A stretch of 64,000 nucleotides of DNA from a bacterium (GTDB lineage Bacteria; Desulfobacterota; Deferrisomatia; Deferrisomatales; Deferrisomataceae), in NCBI GenBank assembly GCA_027021615.1, contig JALUTY010000078.1:174877-238876 (forward strand), given 5' to 3'. A program made the position numbers and the translations under genes. The notes below the pieces were generated by a model. That model made no database searches, had not been told where the DNA came from, and saw only the letters and a list, made by a program, of their open reading frames with translations. Position 1 is the first letter of the stretch. Each line of letters begins with the position of its first letter. Below, in pieces: positions 44,625 to 52,530 of the stretch.

Positions 44625-46061
44625 TCAAGGACCCGTCACCCCCTGCAGCTCCGTGGTCACCTCCTCTTCGCCGGCGATCACCTCTTCCTTCACCACGCCG
44701 ACCCCCGGTGCGTAGTACTTGTATTCGAGCACGGCCGGCTCCAGGGGGCTCCAGTCCAGGGTCTGGATGCAACCGGTGTACTCGGTGCCGTCCTCCAGCT
44801 CCACGGTCACACCGGTGGCGACCACGTAGCCCATGTCCTCGGCCTCGCCCTCGGAGTACTCCTGATAGTAGGAGCTGCCCGGCTCGGGCGAGGCCCACAG
44901 GATGATCCCCGGCCGGGCTTCGTCCACACCGGCCTCCCACGCGCCCTCGTGGGTGACCTCCAGGAGGTTGCCCTCGTCGTCGTACTCGTAGCTGTCCACC
45001 GCCTCACCCAGGTACCAGACGTTGCCGTCGTCGTCCTGGGCGAACCAGTCCCGGGTGTCTTCGATCAGCCGGTCGTTCCCGTCCACGGGAGGGCCGTCGC
45101 CCAGGTACACCCGGTCCCGGACCACCCGGGCCTCCACACCGGCCACGGCGCGCGTTTCGTCCAGCACCTCCACCACGGTGGTTTCGACCCCCTCCTCGGT
45201 GCCGGCCGTGTAGGTCCATGTCGTGCCGGGAGCGAGGGGAAGCTGCTCGTGGTCGATCTGGGTCGGACGGCTGAATCCAGCCGCTCCGAAGTCCGGAACC
45301 CTCCCCTCGCCGGTACGGAACCGTGCCCGAAGCTCCACCGCTTCGTCCCCGGTCACGGCTTCCTCTCTGACCAACCCCACGCCGGGCGCATAGTACTTGT
45401 ACTCCTCAGAGCCCTCCTCCAACGGGCTCCACTCCAAGATCTGGATGCAGCCCTCGTAACGGGTGCCGTCCTCGGCCTCCACGGTCACGTTCAGAGCCAC
45501 GACCTTGGCCATGTCCTCCGCCACGCCTTCGTAGAACTCCTGCCGGTACGAGTCACCCACAACGGGGTCAGCCTTGATCAGGATGCCGGCCCGAGCTCCA
45601 TCCACGCCGGCCTCCCACGCGCCTTCGTGGGTGACCTCCAAGAGGTTGCCCTCGTCGTCGTACTCGTAGCTGTCCACCGCCTCGCCCAGGTACCAGACGT
45701 TGCCGTCGTTGTCCTGGGCGAACCAGTCCCGGGTGTCCTCCACCAACACCCCGTCCAGGAACACCCGGTCCCACACGACCCGGGCCTCCACGCCGGCGAC
45801 GGTGCGTGTCTCGTTCAGCACCTCCACCACCGTTGTTTCGACGCCGTCCTCGGTGTCGGCCGTGAAGGTCCACACGGTTCCAGGGGCCAGCGGCAGGTAG
45901 GGGTGATCGACGGAGGCCGAACTCGTGCCGAAAATGGCAGGACTGAACTCGGGCTCGGCCGGGTCCGCAGGGGACCCCCCGTCCGACGAACCTCCCCCGC
46001 AGGCGGCAAGCAGCCCAAGAAGGATCCAGGTTGCGGCGAGCGTGCACAGGGTTTTTCTCAT
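44625..46061 (-). CDS. Lipoprotein of two duplicated ~200-residue domains
   Basis: The 478-residue protein has a lipobox GLLAAC (Cys21) and a Gly/Ser/Asp linker. Two homologous domains follow at about residues 51-255 and 268-470. Each contains PLAPGT-W-T-T/A, ETTVVEVL-ETR-VAGVEARVV, EDTRDWFAQD-DGNVWYLGEAVDSYEYDDEGNLLEVTHEGAWEAGVD and a terminal YKYYAPGVG-V-EE. At DNA level the centres (about 44935-45058 and 45605-45730) are almost identical, so the duplication is recent or homogenised. I recognise no function. Its location upstream of a two-component pair suggests an envelope target or sensor accessory. Confidence 0.8.
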   Translation of the reverse strand: MRKTLCTLAATWILLGLLAACGGGSSDGGSPADPAEPEFSPAIFGTSSASVDHPYLPLAPGTVWTFTADTEDGVETTVVEVLNETRTVAGVEARVVWDRVFLDGVLVEDTRDWFAQDNDGNVWYLGEAVDSYEYDDEGNLLEVTHEGAWEAGVDGARAGILIKADPVVGDSYRQEFYEGVAEDMAKVVALNVTVEAEDGTRYEGCIQILEWSPLEEGSEEYKYYAPGVGLVREEAVTGDEAVELRARFRTGEGRVPDFGAAGFSRPTQIDHEQLPLAPGTTWTYTAGTEEGVETTVVEVLDETRAVAGVEARVVRDRVYLGDGPPVDGNDRLIEDTRDWFAQDDDGNVWYLGEAVDSYEYDDEGNLLEVTHEGAWEAGVDEARPGIILWASPEPGSSYYQEYSEGEAEDMGYVVATGVTVELEDGTEYTGCIQTLDWSPLEPAVLEYKYYAPGVGVVKEEVIAGEEEVTTELQGVTGP

Positions 46062-46080
46062 GGATCCGCTCCTTTCTGGT

Positions 46081-46096
46081 TAGGAGGCTGGGAGGC
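46081..46096 (+). repeat. Short octamer repeat
   Basis: TAGGAGGC and TGGGAGGC in tandem, same family as 12953, 36144 and 37301. AGGCC-AAC-GGCCT followed by T6 overlaps it and could act as a weak plus-strand terminator. Confidence 0.55.
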
Positions 46097-46194
46097 CAAC
46101 GGCCTTTTTTGTCTCCTAACGATTCAAGTGGGTCTGCGTCCCAACACCACGGCCCGGGGCATGGGATGGGTTCGCGGGCACGCCAGGTGTTGCC

Positions 46195-46340
46195 CCTGTG
46201 CCCGTCGCGCAGCGCCACGAGCGCTCGGAACGTGAGACCGTTCGATCCCGATCGGCCTGTCATGAGACCGGCGCCGGGCCCCGTGCCTGCGTGGCGAATC
46301 CCCCGCCCGGCTTTGCTCTCGGCTGAAAACAGGGCTCATG
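46195..46340 (-). repeat. Dispersed repeat family A, copy 3 (diverged)
   Basis: Read on the minus strand it keeps AAAGCCGGGC, GGATTCGCCACGCAGGCACGGGGC, TCATGACAG and GGCGCTGCGCGACGGG in the same order as copies 1 and 2. It occupies the middle of the 500-base gap between the lipoprotein and the kinase. The rest of the gap holds a short direct repeat (GGCATGAAAGCGGCATGAA near 46450) and nothing else I can name. Confidence 0.7.
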
Positions 46341-46563
46341 CATTCGACGCCGAAAGCGCGCCGCTCGGCCGTGTGGCCCCAGGGATCCGGGGCGAAGGGG
46401 AGGGGCAGAGTCCCGGGGGCAAAAATAGAGAACACGGCGTGAAGGCGGCATGAAAGCGGCATGAATTTTTCGTGAACCGCCCCCCCCTGCTCCCTCCGTT
46501 TCGGGCCGGTTGCCGGCGGTGGTAGAGTGGGCCCGATCGCCTTGCCGTTCGAGTCTCGGATTG

Positions 46564-48348
46564 ATGCCCATGGTCTTCGGTCGACGAGCCCGGGTGCCCG
46601 GAGCGGACAAGCCGAGGTTTCCAGCCGCATCCCTGGTGGCCGCCACGGCCGTTCTGGGGGTGCTGCTGGCCGTGGCCACGGCACGCAACTTGGACCGGGA
46701 GCGCCACCTCATGGAGCGGTTCCTGGCCCAGGAGGGCCTGACCCTGATCCGCGCCATGGAGGCCGGGGCGCGCACGTCGCTCCGCACGACGGACGCGTCG
46801 CAGAGCCCGGTTCGGGTGCTTGTGGAGGAGACGGCCCGCAGCCCCTTGGTGGCCTACGTGTGGTTGGTGGACGAGCAGGGGCGGGTGGTCGCCTCGGCCG
46901 GGGATCTCCCCGAGGGGGGCCCGACGCTCGCGGAGAGGGTGCAGGGCGTTTTGGAGGCCCCCGGCCCGGTGAGCCGCCTTGTGCCCAGCCGGTCCGGCGA
47001 GGAGCTCTTTGAGGTGGCCCGGCCGTTCGAGCCCCTGGCGGGCCAGGGGGCGGCGCCCATGCGTCGGCGCTGGGAACGCTGGTGCTCCATGGGGCCGGCC
47101 GGTCGGGGCCGGGGCCTTGCCGACGCGCCGGCCTGCCGGCGGGCGATCTTTGTGGGGCTTCACACCCGGGAGTTTGCCGAGGCCCGCACCCAGGACCTGC
47201 GCCAGGGCCTGATCCTGGGCGGCGTGCTCCTGGTCGCCGGTGCGGCCGGTCTGTATCTGGTGCTCCTCTCCCACCGGGTCCGGGGGGTGCGCGCGGCCTT
47301 GGCGGACCTGGAGAGCCACACCCGGGACGTGATCCAGAGCCTTCCCGACGCCCTGGTCACCCTGGACCGCCTGGGCCGGGTGGCCGGCCTGAACCGCAGG
47401 GCCGAGGACCTGTTCGGAGCCAGCGAGGAGGAGGCGCAGGGCCGGGCGCTCCGGGAACTCGTAGGGGCCGGAGCGTGCGAGGGGCTGGAGACCTGGATCG
47501 GCTCAGAAGGAGGCGTGTCGGAGCGGCCGGCCGAGTGCCGGGCTGCCGACGGTGCCGCGGTGCCGGTTCGGGTGAGTGCCGCGCCCCTGACCGATCGCCA
47601 TGGTCGGCGGGCGGGCACGGTGCTCTTGATCCGGGACGTACGTGAGCTGCGGGCCGTGGAGGAGCAGCTTGAGCGCTCCCGTCGGCTCGCCGCTCTGGGC
47701 CGGATGGCCGCGGGGCTGGCCCACGAGATCCGAAACCCCCTGGGCACCCTTAGGGGGTTCGCCCAGTACTTCGGGGCCCGCAGCGGTCACGAAGACCAGG
47801 CGGCCGGGTATGCTCGGCTCATGGTGGAGGAGATCGATCGGCTCGATCGGCTGGTCGCGGCGCTCCTTCAGTTCGCCCGGCCCCGGGAGCCGGAGCTCCG
47901 GGACGTGGGTGTGGCATCCGTGGCCGAGCGGGTGCAGGCCCTGGCCGAGGCCGAGGCGGCCCAGGCCGGGATCGCACTTCGGGTGGACGTGCCCGCCGAC
48001 CTCGCGGTGCTGGCCGACCCGGACCTGCTGACCCAGGTGCTTCTGAACCTCGTCCAGAATGCCCTCGCCGCCACCCCGCCGGGGGGGGAGGTCAGGGTGG
48101 TTGCGTGGAGAGAGGGTGACGAGGTGGCTGTGGCCGTGGACGATACCGGGCGGGGCCTCACGCCGGAGGAGCGAGAGCACATGTTCGACCCGTTCTACAC
48201 CACCCGGCCCACGGGCACGGGCCTGGGGCTGGCCGTGGTGCACCAGATCGTGGAGCAGCACGGAGGTCGGGTCCAGGTGGAGAGCATCCGAGGTCGGGGC
48301 ACCCGGGTCACGGTGTGGCTGAGGAGCCGAGAGCGGCCGTCCCCTTGA
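46564..48348 (+). CDS. zraS: ZraS-like sensor histidine kinase with PAS domain
   Basis: The protein has about 594 residues from ATG 46564; ATG 46570 is an alternative and neither has a strong ribosome binding site. TM1 is at about 25-42. The periplasmic part matches ZraS/HydH in order: MERFLAQEGLTLIRAMEAGAR, VWLVDEQGRVVAS, FEVARPFEPL, a Met/Arg/Trp/Cys segment, and AIFVGLHTREFAEAR before TM2 (about 217-238). A PAS domain is inserted before the kinase core. The core has HEIRNPLGTLRGFAQYF, NLVQNALAATPPGG, DDTGRGLTPEE and GTGLGLAVVHQIVEQHGG. ZraS senses zinc or envelope stress. Its probable partner regulator is 10 kb away at 58231. Confidence 0.82.
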   Translation: MPMVFGRRARVPGADKPRFPAASLVAATAVLGVLLAVATARNLDRERHLMERFLAQEGLTLIRAMEAGARTSLRTTDASQSPVRVLVEETARSPLVAYVWLVDEQGRVVASAGDLPEGGPTLAERVQGVLEAPGPVSRLVPSRSGEELFEVARPFEPLAGQGAAPMRRRWERWCSMGPAGRGRGLADAPACRRAIFVGLHTREFAEARTQDLRQGLILGGVLLVAGAAGLYLVLLSHRVRGVRAALADLESHTRDVIQSLPDALVTLDRLGRVAGLNRRAEDLFGASEEEAQGRALRELVGAGACEGLETWIGSEGGVSERPAECRAADGAAVPVRVSAAPLTDRHGRRAGTVLLIRDVRELRAVEEQLERSRRLAALGRMAAGLAHEIRNPLGTLRGFAQYFGARSGHEDQAAGYARLMVEEIDRLDRLVAALLQFARPREPELRDVGVASVAERVQALAEAEAAQAGIALRVDVPADLAVLADPDLLTQVLLNLVQNALAATPPGGEVRVVAWREGDEVAVAVDDTGRGLTPEEREHMFDPFYTTRPTGTGLGLAVVHQIVEQHGGRVQVESIRGRGTRVTVWLRSRERPSP

Positions 48349-48373
48349 CCGGGCAGAGGGGCTCTGTCTAAAG
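48345..48373 (+). promoter_or_regulatory. Candidate sigma-70 promoter after zraS
   Basis: TTGACC (48345-48350) overlaps the kinase stop; after 16-17 bases comes TCTAAAG (48367-48373). It would drive the small Cys-rich gene and perhaps the beta-helix operon. Confidence 0.45.
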
Positions 48374-48401
48374 TGGGGAGCACACTCAATCCGGTGTCGG
48401 G

Positions 48402-48740
48402 ATGCGTCTGCTTCGAGATTCCTGTCAGGCCCACGTGGTCTTGGTCTTCGTCCTGGTCGTGTTTGCCTTGCAGGCGGCCACGATCCCCACCTGCGCCTGG
48501 TCGGCCCAGATCCCGACGGTCCGCCCTGGGTGTGCCCGGACGTGTCTGGTTTCCGAGAAGGCACAGTCCAAGGGGGAGTGCTCCTTTGCGAACTGCTCCT
48601 GTTGCGCGCCGGGCCTTCCGGGGATCTCGGCGGCCTTTCCCCCCGTTCCCTCCCCCCGCCCGGCTCCCCCGCCCTCGTCCCGGGGGGCCCCGGTGCTCTC
48701 CGCTAGACCCCTCCCACCCATCCCCATAGCCATCTCCTAA
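48402..48740 (+). CDS. Small Cys-rich, Pro-rich exported protein (hypothetical)
   Basis: The 112-residue candidate has a hydrophobic N-terminal segment (VVLVFVLVVFALQAATIPT) that looks like a signal peptide or anchor. A compact cluster with Cys residues in GCARTCLVSEKAQSKGECSFANCSCCAPG follows, then a Pro/Ser-rich tail. It is behind a plausible promoter and lies between zraS and the beta-helix operon. Six Cys within about 28 residues suggest metal or disulfide binding. No family is recognised. The tail could be chance open frame in GC-rich DNA. Confidence 0.45.
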   Translation: MRLLRDSCQAHVVLVFVLVVFALQAATIPTCAWSAQIPTVRPGCARTCLVSEKAQSKGECSFANCSCCAPGLPGISAAFPPVPSPRPAPPPSSRGAPVLSARPLPPIPIAIS

Positions 48741-48842
48741 GAGTCGGTCCACGCTCCTGCGGTCCTTAGGGACACCCCTCCGCGGGTGCCCGCCGTGTTG
48801 CGCCCCGTGGCGCCGCGACCTCCGTATCTCTTCGGAGAATCC

Positions 48843-50102
48843 ATGTCGAGAACGACGGCTTCGAGATCTGCCGGGGGAGGGGCTGCACCAGCCGCCCTCT
48901 CTCTTGCGGCCGCTCTTTTGGTCCTGGTGACCGGGTGCGCCGTCTCTCCACCCCTACCCACCGAAGAGACGGTGGTGTGGCAGGGCCAGGTGAGGGTGAC
49001 CGATGACGTGATCATTCCCCGGGGGACCCGCCTGATGATCGAGCCCGGCACCGTGGTCCGGTTCGCGTTCCGGGACGATGACGGAGACGGGTGGGGAGAC
49101 GCCGTCCTGAGGGTTCAAGGGACGCTGGTCGCCCGGGGTACCGCCGAGGCCCCCGTGGTGTTCACCTCGGACGCCCAGCCGGCTCAGCCGGGGTTGTGGG
49201 GGGGCGTGCGGGTGGACTTCGGGGAGATCGACCTGCGCTACACCGTGGTGGAGGGAAGCAGCCGGGGGCTTCACGTGCACTTCTCCCGGGGGCGGATCTC
49301 CGACTCGGTGCTGCGGCGAAACATCGACGGCACCCGCCTGGGCCAGGACGTGATCACCGTGGAGCACTCGCTCTTCTACGGCCACCCCGGCAAGGGCCTG
49401 AACCAGCGCCTGAGCCAGAACCGGGTGGAGCTCAACCGGTTCCACCACAACCGAAACGGCCTTTTTTTGTTCGAAGGCGATCGGGGGTCGGTCTTTCGGG
49501 GCAACGCGTTCCGGGCCAACGATCACCCCTTCCGGCTGGGCGACTTTTTCACCGGTACGGTCCAGGTGGAGGCCAGCGACTGGGGTGGGTCCCCGCCGTG
49601 CGAGGTGGGCTCTGCCTCGGATCGCCCGGACGCCCAGCTGGTGGAGGTGCCGGGCGAGATCGGCCCTGCCGGGCCGAGGCAGTGGCCCTGGTGGGAGCCC
49701 GCCGGCGCCTCGCCGGAGTACCCCGGAGGGGACCCGGCTGCGGCGACCGGCCAGAGCGGCGATTTGGTTCTCGATGCCGTGCGGTTGCGGGTGGCCCCGT
49801 CGAATGGGATCCAGGCGATGGCGGGCGAACCCGGCCGGAAGCTCTGGCGCCGGAGCCTCGGAGCCCCTGTGGTGGCCGGGCCCGTTGTTGCCGGCCCCGG
49901 GCTCCTGGCCGTGGCCACCCGGACCGGGAGGCTCTACCTCTTGGACGTCCGAACCGGCCTCGAGCGCGACGCGTGGGAGTTCGGCGAGGGCGCGGTCGCG
50001 GGCCTCGCTCCTGCGGAAGAAGGGGGGGTGGTGATCGCGCTGGCCGGGGGAGGGGTCCAGGTGCTGCGCGTGCGGGTTCTTCCCCGGGAGAGCGCGCCGT
50101 GA
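48843..50102 (+). CDS. Lipoprotein with right-handed beta-helix and PQQ-like repeats
   Basis: The protein has 419 residues from ATG 48843. The signal ends in LVTGC, so it should be lipidated. Residues about 45-250 form parallel beta-helix coils (VRVTDDVIIPRGTRLMIEPGTVVRF, LRVQGTLVARGTAEAPVVFTS, then coils with N-ladders such as NRVELNRFHHNRNGLFLF). The C-terminal part (GRKLWRRSLGAPVVAGPVVAGPGLLAVATRTGRLYLLDVRTG) resembles PQQ-like propeller strands but is too short for a full propeller. The function is unknown. It overlaps the next gene by GTGA. Confidence 0.75.
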   Translation: MSRTTASRSAGGGAAPAALSLAAALLVLVTGCAVSPPLPTEETVVWQGQVRVTDDVIIPRGTRLMIEPGTVVRFAFRDDDGDGWGDAVLRVQGTLVARGTAEAPVVFTSDAQPAQPGLWGGVRVDFGEIDLRYTVVEGSSRGLHVHFSRGRISDSVLRRNIDGTRLGQDVITVEHSLFYGHPGKGLNQRLSQNRVELNRFHHNRNGLFLFEGDRGSVFRGNAFRANDHPFRLGDFFTGTVQVEASDWGGSPPCEVGSASDRPDAQLVEVPGEIGPAGPRQWPWWEPAGASPEYPGGDPAAATGQSGDLVLDAVRLRVAPSNGIQAMAGEPGRKLWRRSLGAPVVAGPVVAGPGLLAVATRTGRLYLLDVRTGLERDAWEFGEGAVAGLAPAEEGGVVIALAGGGVQVLRVRVLPRESAP

Positions 50103-50974
50103 GCCGTCGGCCCCTCTTTCGGTTGCTGGGGGCCCTGCTACTGCTGCTCCTGATCGGGGCGACAGGAGGCTGGGCCTGGGAGAGCCCGGCCGTGCCCCCC
50201 GAGGCGCGGGCCGTGGCGGCCCAGACCCTCGCGGCCGGGCAGCTCGTCTGGTCCGGGGCCCTCCGGATCACCGGGCCGGTGGTGGTCCCGGCTGGGGCCA
50301 CCCTGATCGTGGGACCCGGCACCCGCGTCTTCTTCGACCTGCCGGAGCCGGCGGAGATCGAGCCGGGTGCAGCGTGGATCTTGGTGGAGGGGCGTATCCG
50401 GGTAGAGGGCACCGTGGATCGGCCCGTATGGTTCATCTCGGTTCGAGAGCGTGGGAACGAGCTCGAGAACATGATCGACGTACGCGAGGCCCCTTCCGCC
50501 GAGTTTCGGTACGCAGTGTTCACCAGGGGGCCGTGGGGGCTTCACCTCCACAACACGCCTGCGCTCGTGGAGGGATGTGTGTTCCGCGGCAACTACGGCG
50601 GCGTCCGGTTCAAAGGGGGGCCCGTGACCCTCCGGCGGAACCGGTTCGAAGGGAACCGGATCGGAGCGCGGCTTTGGAAGGCCTCTCCCGTGTTTCGGGA
50701 CAACGTGTTCACGGCGAATCTCACCGGAATCTTCTTTCGGGAGGCGGTAAACCGACCGGTAATCAAGGGAAATCTCTTCGACGATCGGGAGTACGACATC
50801 AAGCTGGGTGAGCTCCAGACCACCGACGTGGACGCCACGGGCAATCGCTGGGCCGCGGCCGAAGCGGCGACCATTCCGGAGCGCATCTTCGACGGAGAAG
50901 ACTCCGAAGGGGTGGGAAGGGTGCTTGTCGAGCCCCGCCCTTTGCTGGAAGCCAAGGAGAAGGCGCGACCATGA
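50099..50974 (+). CDS. Periplasmic right-handed beta-helix protein
   Basis: The protein has 291 residues from GTG 50099. A signal peptide (LLGALLLLLLIGATGGWA) precedes a beta-helix with the same opening as its neighbour (VWSGALRITGPVVVPAGATLIVGPGTRVFF). Successive coils such as PALVEGCVFRGNYGGVRFKGG, VTLRRNRFEGNRIGARL and SPVFRDNVFTANLTGIFF follow. It is a NosD/CASH-like fold. It ends with a small alpha-beta cap. It appears to be a paralogue of the preceding lipoprotein without the PQQ-like end. It overlaps the PhnD-like gene by ATGA. Confidence 0.77.
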   Translation: MSRRPLFRLLGALLLLLLIGATGGWAWESPAVPPEARAVAAQTLAAGQLVWSGALRITGPVVVPAGATLIVGPGTRVFFDLPEPAEIEPGAAWILVEGRIRVEGTVDRPVWFISVRERGNELENMIDVREAPSAEFRYAVFTRGPWGLHLHNTPALVEGCVFRGNYGGVRFKGGPVTLRRNRFEGNRIGARLWKASPVFRDNVFTANLTGIFFREAVNRPVIKGNLFDDREYDIKLGELQTTDVDATGNRWAAAEAATIPERIFDGEDSEGVGRVLVEPRPLLEAKEKARP

Positions 50975-51888
50975 CGGGACCCTCTCGCCATCTCGTCGTG
51001 TTCCTGGCCGCTGTGGGGGGGCTCGGCGGCCTGGCCTTGCTCGCCGTGGGTGGGCGCTCCGCCTCCCGGACCTTCCGGATCGGTTACATGATCTGTAACT
51101 CGGTGGAGGAGACCCGAGAGCGGTTCGCCCCGCTGACCGCATACCTCTCGGAGGCCACGGGCGCCCGGTTCGAGCCCGTGTACCTCAACACCTACGACGT
51201 AGAAGAGGCGTTCGCGCGGGGGGAGTTCGAGTTTACCCACACGAACTCCCTTCTCTACATCACCTTGCGGGAGCGGTACGGCGTGAGGCCGATCGCGGTA
51301 GAGCGGAGGGGCTCGTTCGGCGCAAAGACCCGGGGGGTGATCGTCGCCCGAAAGGACTCCGGGCTCCGGAGCCTGGATGATCTCCGGGGCAAACGGCTCG
51401 TGTTCGGCCCCCAGTGGGCGCCGTTCGGTTTTCTCGCCCAGTACGCCTTGATGCTGGAGGCCGGCGTGGACCCGGAGAAGGATCTGGGGTACTACGCGAT
51501 CCCCCGGGGGAGCTGGAAGCACCAGAAAATTATCTACTCCGTGCTGTACGGCGGCTTCGACGCGGGAACCGCCCCCTTGATCGACCTGGAGGAGATGGCC
51601 GCCGACGGAAGGATCGCCCCCGATGACTTCGTCATCCTTGGGCAGAGCGGCCTGGCGCCCTACTGCACCTTCGGTGCTTCGAAAAAGGTCCCCCGGCGTT
51701 GGGCCGACCGCGTCCGGAACGCCCTTTTAGCCCTTGACAATCGAGCCACGGCCCGGGTGGGCGACGAAACCCTGCTCGTGCTCAAACGAGCCCAGGTCCA
51801 GGGGTACGACGAGGCCAGGGACGCCGATTACGACGAGCTGCGCCGCTGGGCCCGGCTGGCAAAAATGCCCCCTTACGAAAAGTACTGA
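50971..51888 (+). CDS. PhnD-type periplasmic substrate-binding protein
   Basis: The 305-residue protein has an N-terminal signal or anchor (residues about 8-28). Phosphate/phosphonate-binding motifs are FRIGYMICNSVEETRERFAPLTAYLSEATG, FEFTHTNSLLYITL, RGVIVARKDSGLRSLDDLRGKRLVFGPQWAPFGFLAQYAL and a C-terminal GYDEARDADYDELR helix. No ABC permease or ATPase is nearby, so it may be a sensor subunit or feed a distant transporter. Tight overlap with the two beta-helix genes argues for a joint function. Confidence 0.78.
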   Translation: MTGPSRHLVVFLAAVGGLGGLALLAVGGRSASRTFRIGYMICNSVEETRERFAPLTAYLSEATGARFEPVYLNTYDVEEAFARGEFEFTHTNSLLYITLRERYGVRPIAVERRGSFGAKTRGVIVARKDSGLRSLDDLRGKRLVFGPQWAPFGFLAQYALMLEAGVDPEKDLGYYAIPRGSWKHQKIIYSVLYGGFDAGTAPLIDLEEMAADGRIAPDDFVILGQSGLAPYCTFGASKKVPRRWADRVRNALLALDNRATARVGDETLLVLKRAQVQGYDEARDADYDELRRWARLAKMPPYEKY

Positions 51889-51919
51889 GCTCCACGTCCT
51901 GCAGATAAGGAGGAGCGAG

Positions 51920-52429
51920 ATGCTACCCACCGTTCGGACCATCCTTTGCGCCTTGGACCTCGAACCCGGTACCGACGCGGTGTTCCGCCAGGCTGCGGGC
52001 CTTGCCGAAAGCTTCGGGGCTCGGGTTGTGGTGGTGCACGCCGTCCGCCCGTTGGGCCCCTCTGCCAAGGCATTGCTGGGCATCCACCTCTCCGCGGAGC
52101 AGATGGGAGAGATTCGGCAACGGCTCCGGAGCCAGGCGGCTGCCCAGATTCGAGCGCACATGGACCGGGTCTGCCGGGGAGAGACGAAGAGACAGCCCGG
52201 CAGGGATCCGGACTGGGCCGCGCTGGTGGTTGAGGGTCAACCCGCAGAGGTGGTACTGGAAGAGGTGCGTAGCTGCGGGGCGGACCTCATCGTGATGGGC
52301 TCCCACGGCCACACCGCCGTGGGAGAGATGGTCCTGGGGACCACGGCGCACAAAGTGGTTCTGCGCTCTCCCGTGCCGGTGCTTCTGGTTCCGGTGTCAA
52401 AGAAGGGTGGGGGCGAGTGGACCGGATGA
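51920..52429 (+). CDS. Universal stress protein (UspA family)
   Basis: The protein has 169 residues from ATG 51920 behind AAGGAGGAG. The ATP-binding signature G-x2-G-x9-G-T is intact (GSHGHTAVGEMVLGT near residues 130-144), and the N-terminal strand has ILCALDLEPGTDAV with the adenine-contacting Asp. It is cytosolic and probably dimeric. It follows the PhnD-like gene by 31 bases and ends the operon. Such proteins commonly accompany stress or energy-limitation genes. Confidence 0.88.
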   Translation: MLPTVRTILCALDLEPGTDAVFRQAAGLAESFGARVVVVHAVRPLGPSAKALLGIHLSAEQMGEIRQRLRSQAAAQIRAHMDRVCRGETKRQPGRDPDWAALVVEGQPAEVVLEEVRSCGADLIVMGSHGHTAVGEMVLGTTAHKVVLRSPVPVLLVPVSKKGGGEWTG

Positions 52430-52462
52430 ACAAGGCCTGACGCCGAGCTGCGTTCCAACCGA

Positions 52463-52517
52463 GAGCCCTCGGAGGCGGGGCAAGGGGGCCGATAGCTTTG
52501 AGTGCAACTTGGTATGA
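52463..52517 (+). repeat. Fragment of repeat family A (3' tail)
   Basis: GATAGCTTTGAGTGCAACTTGGTATGAC (52491-52518) closely matches the tail of copy 1 (12537-12563, ATAGATTTGAACGCGACTTGGTATGAC), with a similar G-rich lead-in. It ends 13 bases before the polyferredoxin start. Confidence 0.6.
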
Positions 52518-52530
52518 CATGGAGGACGAC

